A stretch of DNA of 64,000 nt. It comes from Trujillonella endophytica. Lineage in GTDB: Bacteria > Actinomycetota > Actinomycetes > Mycobacteriales > Geodermatophilaceae. Position 1 is the stretch's first letter, and each line of letters starts with the position of its first letter. Position numbers and translations under genes: made by a program. The notes under the pieces were generated by a model. That model saw nothing but the letters and a program-made list of their open reading frames with translations. It had not been told where the DNA came from and made no database searches. Positions 8,364-16,184 of this stretch are shown here, piece after piece. The stretch covers positions 186,001 to 250,000 of the forward strand of contig NZ_FOEE01000001.1 in assembly GCF_900110555.1 (NCBI RefSeq), given 5' to 3'.

Positions 8364-8942
8364 ATGAGCATCAGCCTGACCAAGGGGCAGAAGGTCTCGC
8401 TCGCGAAGCGGGACGGCGGAGCCCTCAGCCGGGTCCGCATGGGGCTGGGCTGGGACGCGGTCAAGAAGAAGGGCTTCTTCGGCGGCTCCAAGAGCCAGTC
8501 CATCGACCTCGACGCCTCCGCGCTGCTCTTCGACGCCGCGGGCACCCTGGTGGACCAGGTGTGGTTCCAGCAGCTGCGCAGCAAGGACGGCGCCGTCTCG
8601 CACACGGGCGACAACCTGACCGGCGCCGGCGAGGGGGACGACGAGTCGATCCGCGTCGACCTCTCGGCGGTCCCCGCCGCCGTCACGACCATCGTCTTCG
8701 CCGTGAACTCGTTCACCGGCCAGGACTTCTCCCAGATCGAGAACGCCTTCTGCCGGCTCATCGACGAGTCGAACGAGGCGGAGATCGCCCGCTACGACCT
8801 CAGCGGCTCGGGCCGGCACAACGCGCAGATCATGGCCAAGGTCAGCCGTGACGGTGCAGGCTGGTCCATGACCGCCCTCGGCATCCCGGCCACCGGCCGG
8901 ACGTTCCGCGACCTGCTGCCCGCCATGGCCAGCGCCCTCTGA
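8364..8942 (+). CDS. TerD family protein, copy 3 (TerZ-like)
   Basis: 192 aa beginning SISLTKGQKVSLAKRDGGAL. The loop before the Ca2+ site has the insertion VKKKGFFGGSKSQSIDLDASALLFD, and [21 protein letters not shown] is intact. The C-terminal end (GIPATGRTFRDLLPAM) differs from copies 1 and 2 and resembles the TerZ-like subgroup. ATG 8364 is preferred because it restores the family N-terminus; GAGAGGAAC lies upstream. Followed 19 bp later by telA. A Ca2+-dependent role in the Ter complex is inferred from the family. Confidence 0.93.
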   Translation: MSISLTKGQKVSLAKRDGGALSRVRMGLGWDAVKKKGFFGGSKSQSIDLDASALLFDAAGTLVDQVWFQQLRSKDGAVSHTGDNLTGAGEGDDESIRVDLSAVPAAVTTIVFAVNSFTGQDFSQIENAFCRLIDESNEAEIARYDLSGSGRHNAQIMAKVSRDGAGWSMTALGIPATGRTFRDLLPAMASAL

Positions 8943-8961
8943 ACCGGAGGACACCCACCTC

Positions 8962-10188
8962 ATGTCCGAGCTCGACCTCGGCTCCACCCCCGCCCCGACC
9001 GCGCCCGCTGCCGCCCCGGCGGCCAGCAGCGGCGCCCTCGTGCTCGCCCCGCCGCAGCCGGTCGCCCTCGTGGCCCCGGAGCAGGCGGTCCAGGCCGTCC
9101 CGCTCGAGGACGCCAAGTCCGTCGAGCTGCGCAGCAAGGCGACCGCCTTCGTCACCGAGCTGACGTCGCTCGACAGCCGGTCGCCGGCGTTCGCCGAGAA
9201 GGTCGCCTCGATCACGAACATGGGCGAGCGGGAGATGCGGTCCTCCGCGGCCGTCTCCAACCGCATGCTCGAGCGGCCGGCCGCCGCCATGGGCAAGGGC
9301 GGCGGCGCGGACGCGCAGACGCGCGTCTCCAACACCCTGATCGACCTCCGCCGGACCGTCACCGACCTCGATCCCAACCGGGCCGACCTGACCGGCGTCA
9401 AGAAGGTCCTCAAGTGGCTGCCGGGCGGCGACAAGATCGACCGCTACTTCGACAAGTACAAGACGGCGCAGTCGCACCTGAACGCGATCATCAAGGCGCT
9501 GGACTCCGGTCAGGACGAGCTGCGCAAGGACAACGCGGCCATCGAGACCGAGAAGGCCAACATGTGGACCCTGATGGGAACGCTGCGCGAGTACGACACG
9601 CTCGCCACCGCCCTCGACCAGGCCCTCGAGCAGAAGATCGCCGAGCTCGAGGCGGCGGGGCGGACCGAGGACGCCAACGTCGTCCGGTCCGACGCGCTGT
9701 TCCCGGTGCGCCAGCGGCGGCAGGACATCCAGACCCAGCTCGCGGTGACGGTGCAGGGCTACATGGCGCTGGACCTCATCCGCCGCAACAACCTGGAGCT
9801 GATCCGCGGCGTCGACCGGGCGCAGACCACGACCATCGCGGCCCTGCGGACGGCGGTCATCGTCTCCCAGGCGCTCAGCCGGCAGAAGCTGGTGCTGGAC
9901 CAGATCACCGCGCTGAACACCGTGACGAGCAACCTCATCGAGTCGACGTCCGAGCAGCTGCGCATCCAGGGCGGGGCGATCAACCAGCAGGCGGCGACGT
10001 CGACCGTCGACGTCCAGAAGCTGCAGGCGGCCTTCGAGAACGTGTTCCAGACCATGGACGCCCTCGACACCTTCCGCGCCCAGGCCGTCGACTCCATGGC
10101 ACAGACCGTGCAGGCCCTCGAGGGGCAGATCCAGCGGGCCCAGCCGTACCTGGAGCGCACCCGCCGCCAGGAGCTCAGCGGCGGGTGA
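8962..10188 (+). CDS. telA: Toxic anion resistance protein TelA
   Basis: 408 aa, nearly all alpha-helical, as in TelA/KlaA. After a Pro/Ala-rich start (about 45 aa), the recognisable parts are VASITNMGEREMRSS, VLKWLPGGDKIDRYFDKYKTAQSHLNAIIKALDSGQDEL, EKANMWTLMGTLREYDTLA and VSQALSRQKLVLDQITALNTVTSNLIEST. TelA confers tellurite and toxic-anion tolerance and is thought to associate with the Ter membrane complex; the mechanism is unresolved. ATG with GGAGG upstream. Located between terD copy 3 and an XpaC-like small gene, consistent with a functional unit. Confidence 0.96.
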   Translation: MSELDLGSTPAPTAPAAAPAASSGALVLAPPQPVALVAPEQAVQAVPLEDAKSVELRSKATAFVTELTSLDSRSPAFAEKVASITNMGEREMRSSAAVSNRMLERPAAAMGKGGGADAQTRVSNTLIDLRRTVTDLDPNRADLTGVKKVLKWLPGGDKIDRYFDKYKTAQSHLNAIIKALDSGQDELRKDNAAIETEKANMWTLMGTLREYDTLATALDQALEQKIAELEAAGRTEDANVVRSDALFPVRQRRQDIQTQLAVTVQGYMALDLIRRNNLELIRGVDRAQTTTIAALRTAVIVSQALSRQKLVLDQITALNTVTSNLIESTSEQLRIQGGAINQQAATSTVDVQKLQAAFENVFQTMDALDTFRAQAVDSMAQTVQALEGQIQRAQPYLERTRRQELSGG

Positions 10189-10248
10189 CGAGGGCGGTCG
10201 AGGGCCGGGAGCGACGCCGGCGCGCAGCGCGGACGAGGAGGAGCAGCG

Positions 10249-10737
10249 GTGCCGTGGTTCCGGAGGTCGTCGCCCGCACCCCCCGTGGTGCCTCCGCCCC
10301 AGGACGATCCGGCGGACAGCCCCGAGGCGTTGCGGACGGCGATCTGGGACGTCGTCCGGCTGGTCAACGCCTCCGCCGGCCGGCTCCCGCTCGCGGCGGT
10401 GGTCGAGGCCCGGCGGATCACCGACGTCCTCTCCGACATCGTGGCCACGTCGGAGGCCCGGCCGCTGGACATCCAGGCGGTCCTGTCGGTGCGGGCCACC
10501 ACGACGGACTACCTGCCGACGACGGTGCGGACCTACCTCGCGGTCGACGAGTCGCTCGTCGACGTCCCGCGGGCGTCGGGCCGCACCCCGCGGGAGTCGC
10601 TGATGGAGCAGCTGGACGCGCTGGAGGGCGCCGCGCTCGCGGTCCTGCAGGCCAGCCGTCAGCAGGACGTCGACGGGCTGCTGACGCAGGGGGCCTTCCT
10701 CCGCACGAAGTTCTCCCGCTCTGATCTCGAGATCTGA
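10249..10737 (+). CDS. Small helical protein next to telA, possibly XpaC-like
   Basis: 162 aa, cytoplasmic, with no membrane segment. A Pro-rich start of about 20 aa precedes a mainly helical body. The segment TTTDYLPTTVRTYLAVDESLVD resembles the YLPTT motif near the C-terminus of XpaC, the protein paired with the TelA homologue in Firmicutes; this similarity is from memory and limited to that segment. Start is GTG with GACGAGGAGGAGCAGC upstream. It lies 60 bp after telA and 6 bp before terD copy 4, so co-expression is very likely. Function not established. Confidence 0.75.
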   Translation: MPWFRRSSPAPPVVPPPQDDPADSPEALRTAIWDVVRLVNASAGRLPLAAVVEARRITDVLSDIVATSEARPLDIQAVLSVRATTTDYLPTTVRTYLAVDESLVDVPRASGRTPRESLMEQLDALEGAALAVLQASRQQDVDGLLTQGAFLRTKFSRSDLEI

Positions 10738-10743
10738 GGAGCC

Positions 10744-11307
10744 ATGCCACCCATGCGGCGCGGCGCGAACGTCGCGCTGACCCGGGAGATCCCCGGACTG
10801 ACGGGGATCGTCGTCGGCGTGTCCTGGAACGCCGGCGCCGAGCGGGTGCTCGAGGACAACCTCGTGCTCGCCACCGTGCTCTGCGACAGCCACGGCAAGG
10901 CCCCGTCGGCCGAGCACTTCGTCTTCTTCAACCAGCTGACGTCGCCCGACGAGTCGGTCAGCCAGGTCACGACGACGCTGGCCGGCGACCGGGAGCAGGT
11001 CGAGATCGACCTGCCCGACGTGCCGGCCGACATCGCCCGCATCGTCGTCGTGGTCTACCTCAACGACGGGACGGCGCAGCGGCGCACCCTCGCCCAGCTG
11101 CGCGAGATCACGGTCGTGGTCCGCGAGGCGGGCAGTGCCCGGGAGCTGATCCGGTCGGAGAACCTCGCCCCGCCCCTGACCACCGAGACGGCGCTGGTCC
11201 TCGGCGAGGTCTACCGGCACAGCGGCGACTGGAAGTTCAAGGTCCTCGGCGACGGCTACTCCTCGGGCATCGCCGGCATCGCCGCGGACTTCGGCCTGCC
11301 GCTGTGA
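10744..11307 (+). CDS. Divergent TerD family protein, copy 4, lacking canonical Ca2+ ligands
   Basis: 187 aa. The fold is recognisable from RGANVALTREIPGL, EHFVFFNQLTSPDESV and WKFKVLGDGYSSGIAGIAADFGL. However, the FDLDAS motif is replaced by EDNLVLATVL and the [16 protein letters not shown] block by QVTTTLAGDREQ, with a deletion. The calcium sites of TerD are therefore probably lost. ATG 10744 with GAGGAGCC upstream. Its stop overlaps the GTG of the following TerA-like gene by 3 nt. It may act as a structural or regulatory paralogue of the Ca2+-binding copies. Confidence 0.88.
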   Translation: MPPMRRGANVALTREIPGLTGIVVGVSWNAGAERVLEDNLVLATVLCDSHGKAPSAEHFVFFNQLTSPDESVSQVTTTLAGDREQVEIDLPDVPADIARIVVVVYLNDGTAQRRTLAQLREITVVVREAGSARELIRSENLAPPLTTETALVLGEVYRHSGDWKFKVLGDGYSSGIAGIAADFGLPL

Positions 11308-12347
11308 TCGCCGGTCCGCAGTCGGCGCCGCCCCGCACCGACCTGCCCTGGCTGCGCCACCGCAGCCTGCGTCGGACCCCGGCGTCGGCGCCTCCGCTGC
11401 AGTCGCCGCCGGCGTCGCTGAACCTCTCCGGGCCGCGCCGGCCGTCCGCATCGCCACCGGCTTCCGCTCCGCCGGTCGCCGCGCCTGCGTCCCCGGCGCC
11501 GGCGTCCTCCTCGCTGGATTTGTCGCCGCCCGCGCCGTCCCGGCCGGCCACCGCGCCCGCGTCGGGGCCGGGGTCGGGGCCGGGGCCGGGGCCGGGGCCG
11601 CTGGACCTCACCCGACCGGCCCCGGCCGCACCGCCGCCGGCCGGGTCGACGTCGCTGGACCTCGGGGGTCCACCGGCTCCGGCACCCGGAGGACCGGCCA
11701 CGTCGGCCCGGCCCGCCGGGACCGGGGGCACCGGGCACAGGGGCAGCGGGGGCCCGGCGGCCACGGCGCGGCGGCCACCGGAGCGCGTCGAGCCCGGGGG
11801 GCGGGTGATCCTCACGCCGCGGGATCCGACGCTCACCCTCAACCGCGTGCAGTCCGGCATCGGGACGCTGACGGTGGAGGCGGTCTGCTCGCCGGCCGTC
11901 GGCGACCTCCGCCTGGGCGCGCTGTACCAGCTCGCCGACGGCGCGTCGTCGCTCGTGCGTGCCGCCACGGGGCCGACGGCCGCACCCCCCGGTTCGCGGC
12001 GGCCGGTGATCGCCGCCGCCCGCGCCGAGTACGAGCAGCTCACGCTCGACCTGCGCCAGGCCCGCGCCCTGGAGCGGATGCTGGTCTACGCCTACTCCGA
12101 GTCCCGCGGCGAGCTGGCCTGGGGCGGCACGCTGCGGATCACGACCTTCGGCGGGGCGCGGGTGGAGGTGCCGCTCGACGTCCCCCGGCACGCGGGGCCG
12201 CTCGCGGTGCTGTCGCTGTACGTCGTCGACGGGGAGTTCGTGCTCCGCGCCGAGCTGGAACGGATCGCCGGGGCCGCGCGCGAGGTCGCCCGCAGCTACG
12301 GCTACGACCTCCTGACCTGGGCGGACGACGAGACGCCCCTCCACTGA
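11304..12347 (+). CDS. TerA-like protein with long disordered N-terminus carrying repeated SLxL motifs
   Basis: 347 aa. Residues ~1-165 are Pro/Ala/Ser/Gly-rich and disordered, with four short motifs: SLNLSGP (38), SLDLSPP (70), LDLTRP (100) and SLDLGGP (117). Residues ~170-347 form a divergent TerA-type domain (DLRLGALYQLADGASSLVRA, RMLVYAYSESRGELAWGGTLRITTFGG and VLSLYVVDGEFVLRAE). GTG 11304 overlaps the upstream terD stop. The motif array could be a docking strand for TerD-like sandwiches, since TerD and TerA N-termini carry similar VSLxK/VTLTK strands; this is inference. It closes the first ter gene run. Confidence 0.8.
   Translation: MIAGPQSAPPRTDLPWLRHRSLRRTPASAPPLQSPPASLNLSGPRRPSASPPASAPPVAAPASPAPASSSLDLSPPAPSRPATAPASGPGSGPGPGPGPLDLTRPAPAAPPPAGSTSLDLGGPPAPAPGGPATSARPAGTGGTGHRGSGGPAATARRPPERVEPGGRVILTPRDPTLTLNRVQSGIGTLTVEAVCSPAVGDLRLGALYQLADGASSLVRAATGPTAAPPGSRRPVIAAARAEYEQLTLDLRQARALERMLVYAYSESRGELAWGGTLRITTFGGARVEVPLDVPRHAGPLAVLSLYVVDGEFVLRAELERIAGAAREVARSYGYDLLTWADDETPLH
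11562..11600 (+). repeat. GGGGCC hexanucleotide tandem repeat inside the TerA-like gene
   Basis: Six-base units of the type GGGGCC/GGGGTC run in tandem and encode the Gly-Pro stretch GPGSGPGPGPGP. This is a slippage-prone low-complexity tract, so the linker length may vary between strains. Confidence 0.7.
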
Positions 12348-12395
12348 CCCCCACTGTTCACGTCCCGGGCCCGTTCGGGGCCGTCCGGCGTCGGC

Positions 12396-12401
12396 TAGCG
12401 T
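12396..12401 (+). promoter_or_regulatory. Candidate -10 box for the HpcH-PRTase-HAD operon
   Basis: TAGCGT matches TANNNT, 73 nt upstream of the chosen ATG of the HpcH-like gene. No clear -35 was found. It would separate this operon from the ter genes just upstream. Confidence 0.4.
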
Positions 12402-12474
12402 CCGTCCGATCGGCCCCCGGCCGCCCCTGCCGTGCCCACCCACCGCGTCACGGTGGATGACCGACGAGGTACCG

Positions 12475-13632
12475 ATGCGCCACTTCGACCACTTCTCCGC
12501 CGAGGACGAGCAGAACCTGTTCGCCCTCGCCCCGCAGCCGTTCACGCGGGACGACGAGAGCGCCGTGCTGGCCCAGTCCCTGGGCGCGACGCTCTACTGC
12601 CCCGCGACGCGGCCCGCGCTGGCCAAGGACATCGTGCGGCAGCGGGCCGGGGGCCTGACGAGCGTCGTGGTGTGCCTGGAGGACGCCGTCGCCGACGAGG
12701 ACCTCGAGGCCGCCGAGTGCAACGCGCTCGACCAGCTGCGGGAGCTCGCGGCGCTGGACGCCGCCGGCCCGCTGGTCTTCGTCCGGGTGCGCACGCCCGA
12801 GCAGATCCCGGCCCTCGTGGCCGGGCTGGGCGACGCCGCCGCGGTGCTCACCGGGTTCGTGCTCCCGAAGTTCACTGCGCGGACCGGCCCGGCGTTCCTG
12901 GCCGCGGTCGCCGCCGCGTCGCGCAGCACCGGCCGGATGCTGCGCGTGATGCCCGTGCTCGAGTCCCCGGAGCTGGCGCACGCGGAGTCCCGCACGGCCG
13001 TGCTGCTGGGCGTGCGGGACCTGCTCGCCGAGCACCGGGAGCACGTGCTCGCCGTCCGCATCGGCGCGACCGACCTCTCCGGCGCCTACGGGCTCCGGCG
13101 CAGCCGCGAGCTGACCGTCTACGACGTCCGGGTCGTCGCCGACGTGATCGCCGACATCGTCAACGTGTTCGGTCGGGCCGACGGCTCCGGCCACGTCATC
13201 ACCGGGCCGGTCTGGGAGTACTTCCCCAGCCCCGAGCGCATGTTCAAGCCGCAGCTGCGGCAGACGCCCTTCGCCGAGCACCGGGAGCGGTCGCTGCGCG
13301 CGCGCCTGATCGCCCGCGACCTGGACGGCCTGATCCGCGAGGTGGTCCTCGACCGGGCCAACGGCCTGGTCGGAAAGACGGTGGTGCACCCGTCGCACGT
13401 GGCGGCGGTGCACGCCCTGTCGGTGGTGAACCACGAGGAGTACGCCGACGCCGTCGACGTCCTGGGCCGGACGGACGGCGGGGCCGCGGCCTCGGCGTAC
13501 CGCAACAAGATGAACGAGTCCAAGCCGCACGCGGCGTGGGCGACCCGCATCGTGCAGCGGGCGCGGGTGTTCGGCGTCGCGCGGCCGGAGACCTCGTTCG
13601 TCGACCTCCTGAGCGCCGGGCTGGCCGCGTGA
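12475..13632 (+). CDS. HpcH/HpaI aldolase / citrate lyase beta-like protein of the ter-associated metabolic module
   Basis: 385-aa TIM-barrel enzyme of the HpcH/HpaI/CitE superfamily. SVVVCLEDAVADED (Glu69 region) holds a likely Mg2+ ligand and substrate-binding segment. GFVLPKF, MPVLESPEL and RIGATDLSGAYGLRR follow in barrel order, and KTVVHPSHVAAVHAL is near the end. The ATG at 12475 is preferred over 12457 because GAGG lies 5 nt upstream and MRHF is the start I remember for relatives. Such proteins are encoded with ter genes and two PRTases, in a pathway proposed by Anantharaman, Iyer and Aravind (2012) to make a nucleoside-like metabolite; the actual reaction is unknown. Its stop overlaps the next start. 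Confidence 0.9.
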   Translation: MRHFDHFSAEDEQNLFALAPQPFTRDDESAVLAQSLGATLYCPATRPALAKDIVRQRAGGLTSVVVCLEDAVADEDLEAAECNALDQLRELAALDAAGPLVFVRVRTPEQIPALVAGLGDAAAVLTGFVLPKFTARTGPAFLAAVAAASRSTGRMLRVMPVLESPELAHAESRTAVLLGVRDLLAEHREHVLAVRIGATDLSGAYGLRRSRELTVYDVRVVADVIADIVNVFGRADGSGHVITGPVWEYFPSPERMFKPQLRQTPFAEHRERSLRARLIARDLDGLIREVVLDRANGLVGKTVVHPSHVAAVHALSVVNHEEYADAVDVLGRTDGGAAASAYRNKMNESKPHAAWATRIVQRARVFGVARPETSFVDLLSAGLAA

Positions 13633-16184
13633 GCGGATCCGTCCCGCCGCAGGAGCCGTGGACCGGCCGCTGGACGGCGGACCGGCTGGATGCGGAGCTG
13701 GTGTCGGTCCGGGGGGCCGGGGGCCTGGTCGCCGAGGACCTGGTGGGCATGGCGCTGCGCCGGAACCCGCGGCGCGCGCACCTGCTCGTCAGCCGGGTGC
13801 TCGGCAAGCACGTCCCGGTCGACCCCCGGCTGGTCCTGGGCGCCGGCCGGCTGCTGGGCGCGCTGGTCGCGGACGCGCTGGCCGGCGCCGACAGCGGGAT
13901 CGGCGACGACGGCGGCAAGCTGCTGGCCGCCGCGGTCACGGGCGGCGACCCCGCCGCCGGCGGCCGCCTGCTCGCGCTGTGCGACCAGCACCGCCGCGGC
14001 GCGGCGCCTCCCGACGCGCTCGTGCTGGGCTACGCCGAGACGGCGACCGGCCTGGGCGGCGCCGTCGCCGACGCGCTGCTGGCCGACTGCCTCACCTCGA
14101 CCCGGCGGTCCGTGCCCGGTGCCGTGCCCCTCGGCGCGTTCGAGGAGAGCCACTCGCACGCGACCAGCCACCAGTTGCTCCCCGACGACCCGCGCGTGCT
14201 GACCGCCCCCCGGCCGCTGGTCCTGGTCGACGACGAGCTCTCCACCGGGAACACCGTCATGGACACGGTCCGGGCCGTGCAGGCGCTCGGACCGCGCGAG
14301 CAGTACGTCGTCGCGACCCTCCTGGACCTGCGGTCGGCCGGGGACCGGTCGCGGCTGGAGTCCTTCGCGCGCGGGCTCGGCGTGCGCATCGACGTCGTCG
14401 CGCTGGTCACCGGCGAGGTTCGGCTGCCCGCCGACGTGCTGGCCCGCGGGCAGGAACTGGTCGCCCGCTCCGCACCGGGCGAGGGCGGCGGCGCGCCCGC
14501 ACCGGGCCGGGTCGTCCCGGCACCCGCGGCGGCCGGCTGGCCCGACGGCGTGCGCGAGAGCGCCCGGCACGGCTCGACCGCCGCCGACCGCGCGCCGTTC
14601 GACGCCGCCGTCGCCGCGGTGGCCCGCGGCCTGCTGCCGGCCCTCCCGGCGCGGGCCGGGGCACGGGTGCTGGTGCTCGGCACCGAGGAGCTGATGTACC
14701 TGCCCACGCGGATCGCCGCCGAGCTGGCCGACCTGCTCGAGGAGCGTGGGGTGGCGGTCGCGGTGTCCAGCACCACGCGCTCCCCGGTGCTGCCGGTCGA
14801 CGCCCCGGGCTACGCGATCCGCACGGCCCTGGCCTTCGACAGCTCCGACTCCCCGGTCGACGGCCCCGGACCGCGGTTCGCCTACAACGTGGCCGCGCCG
14901 GCCGGAGGCGCCCCGTTCGACGCCGCCGTGCTGGTCGTCGACGACGGGGGCGCGGGCGGGGGCCGGCTGCCCGAGGTCCTGGCGGGCGCGGTCGCCGGGC
15001 CGGTCACGGTCGTGACCGTGCCGCCGACCCCGCCGCGCCCGGTGCTGCCCGAGCCGCTGCGCGGGCCCGCCTTCGGCTCCTACGCCCCCGACGAGGTCGG
15101 CTGGCTGCTCACCGACCTCTCCCACGTCCCGCTCGAGGCGCCGATCGAGGAGCGGGAGGAGGCCGTGCAGTCCGGCGTGGCGCACTACGCCGCCTCGCTG
15201 CCCGTGGAGTACCAGCCGAGCCCGGAGTACCAGGAGCTGTTCACCCGCGCCCTCGCCGAGGGCGCGGACACGCTGGCGCAGGCCGTCGGGCTGGTCACCG
15301 AGCTCGTCCTCGCCGAGCGCGGGCGGCCGCCGGTGCTGGTGTCCCTGGCCCGGGCCGGCACGCCGATCGGCATCCTCATGCGCCGCTGGGCCGCGGCCGT
15401 GCACGGCCTGGACCTGCCGCACCTGGCCGTCTCCATCGTCCGCGGCCGCGGCATCGACCAGGTCGCGCTGGCCTGGCTGGCCGCCCACCACGCCCCCGCG
15501 TCGGTGCTCTTCGTCGACGGCTGGACCGGCAAGGGCGCGATCACCCGCGAGCTGTCCGACGCCGTCGCCGAGGCGAACGCGGCGCTCGGCCTGGCGCCGG
15601 GTGCCGGCTTCTCCGACGAGCTCGCGGTGCTCGCCGACCCGGGGCGCTGCGTGGGGCTGTACGGCACCCGGGACGACGTGCTGATCCCCTCGGCGTGCCT
15701 GAACTCGACCGTCTCCGGGCTGGTCTCGCGCACCGTCCTCAACGACCGGCTGATCGGGCCCGGGCAGTTCCACGGCGCGAAGTTCTACGCCGGGCTGGCC
15801 GCCGACGACGTCTCCGGCACCTTCCTGGACGCCGTCAGCGACCGGTTCGCGGCCGTCCGCGAGCGGGTCGCCGCCGACCTGCCCGCCCTCCGCGCCGCCG
15901 ACCGCACCCCGGACTGGGCGGGCTGGCGCACCGTGGAGCGCCTGGCGCAGGAGTACGACGTCGGCGCCGTCAACCTCGTCAAGCCGGGGGTGGGGGAGAC
16001 CACGCGGGTGCTGCTGCGCCGCGTGCCGTGGCGGGTGCTGGTCCGCCGCGACGCCCTCCCCGCCCTCGGGCACGTGCTCCTGCTGGCGGAGCAGCGGGGC
16101 GTCGAGGTGGAGGTCGTCGACGACCTGACCTACTCCTGCGTCGGGATCATCAAGCCCGGCTTCACCCGCGGCGGCACGGCATGA
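13629..16184 (+). CDS. Fusion protein: PRTase_2-TRSP-StiP/PRTase_1-PELOTA-like domains
   Basis: 851 aa. Residues ~20-290: a phosphoribosyltransferase (PRTase_2 type) with the PRPP-loop-like VDDELSTGNT at 200-209. Residues ~300-480: a TRSP-like domain (ARVLVLGTEELMYLPTRIA, VSSTTRSPV and FAYNVAAP). Residues ~490-770: the second PRTase, annotated in databases as 'cysteine protease StiP', with VSLARAGTPIGILMRRW from 571 and VLFVDGWTGKGAITREL from 626. Residues ~790-850: a PELOTA-like RNA-binding end (WRVLVRRDALPALGHVLLLA, then CVGIIKPGF). As I recall, these are usually separate proteins. GTG 13629 overlaps the upstream stop, and the downstream HAD gene overlaps in ATGA. The enzyme probably attaches a base to PRPP; the substrate is unknown. 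Confidence 0.87.
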   Translation: MSGSVPPQEPWTGRWTADRLDAELVSVRGAGGLVAEDLVGMALRRNPRRAHLLVSRVLGKHVPVDPRLVLGAGRLLGALVADALAGADSGIGDDGGKLLAAAVTGGDPAAGGRLLALCDQHRRGAAPPDALVLGYAETATGLGGAVADALLADCLTSTRRSVPGAVPLGAFEESHSHATSHQLLPDDPRVLTAPRPLVLVDDELSTGNTVMDTVRAVQALGPREQYVVATLLDLRSAGDRSRLESFARGLGVRIDVVALVTGEVRLPADVLARGQELVARSAPGEGGGAPAPGRVVPAPAAAGWPDGVRESARHGSTAADRAPFDAAVAAVARGLLPALPARAGARVLVLGTEELMYLPTRIAAELADLLEERGVAVAVSSTTRSPVLPVDAPGYAIRTALAFDSSDSPVDGPGPRFAYNVAAPAGGAPFDAAVLVVDDGGAGGGRLPEVLAGAVAGPVTVVTVPPTPPRPVLPEPLRGPAFGSYAPDEVGWLLTDLSHVPLEAPIEEREEAVQSGVAHYAASLPVEYQPSPEYQELFTRALAEGADTLAQAVGLVTELVLAERGRPPVLVSLARAGTPIGILMRRWAAAVHGLDLPHLAVSIVRGRGIDQVALAWLAAHHAPASVLFVDGWTGKGAITRELSDAVAEANAALGLAPGAGFSDELAVLADPGRCVGLYGTRDDVLIPSACLNSTVSGLVSRTVLNDRLIGPGQFHGAKFYAGLAADDVSGTFLDAVSDRFAAVRERVAADLPALRAADRTPDWAGWRTVERLAQEYDVGAVNLVKPGVGETTRVLLRRVPWRVLVRRDALPALGHVLLLAEQRGVEVEVVDDLTYSCVGIIKPGFTRGGTA

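Noticed and set aside
8842-11457. Long open frames antisense to telA and neighbouring ter genes (up to 871 codons)
   Set aside because: They mirror the high-GC third-position pattern of the plus-strand genes, have Arg/Gly/Asp-rich unconserved sequence and no ribosome sites.
13119-16073. 984-codon minus-strand open frame opposite the HpcH and PRTase genes
   Set aside because: Low-complexity shadow; the plus strand has recognisable domains and overlapping start/stop coupling.
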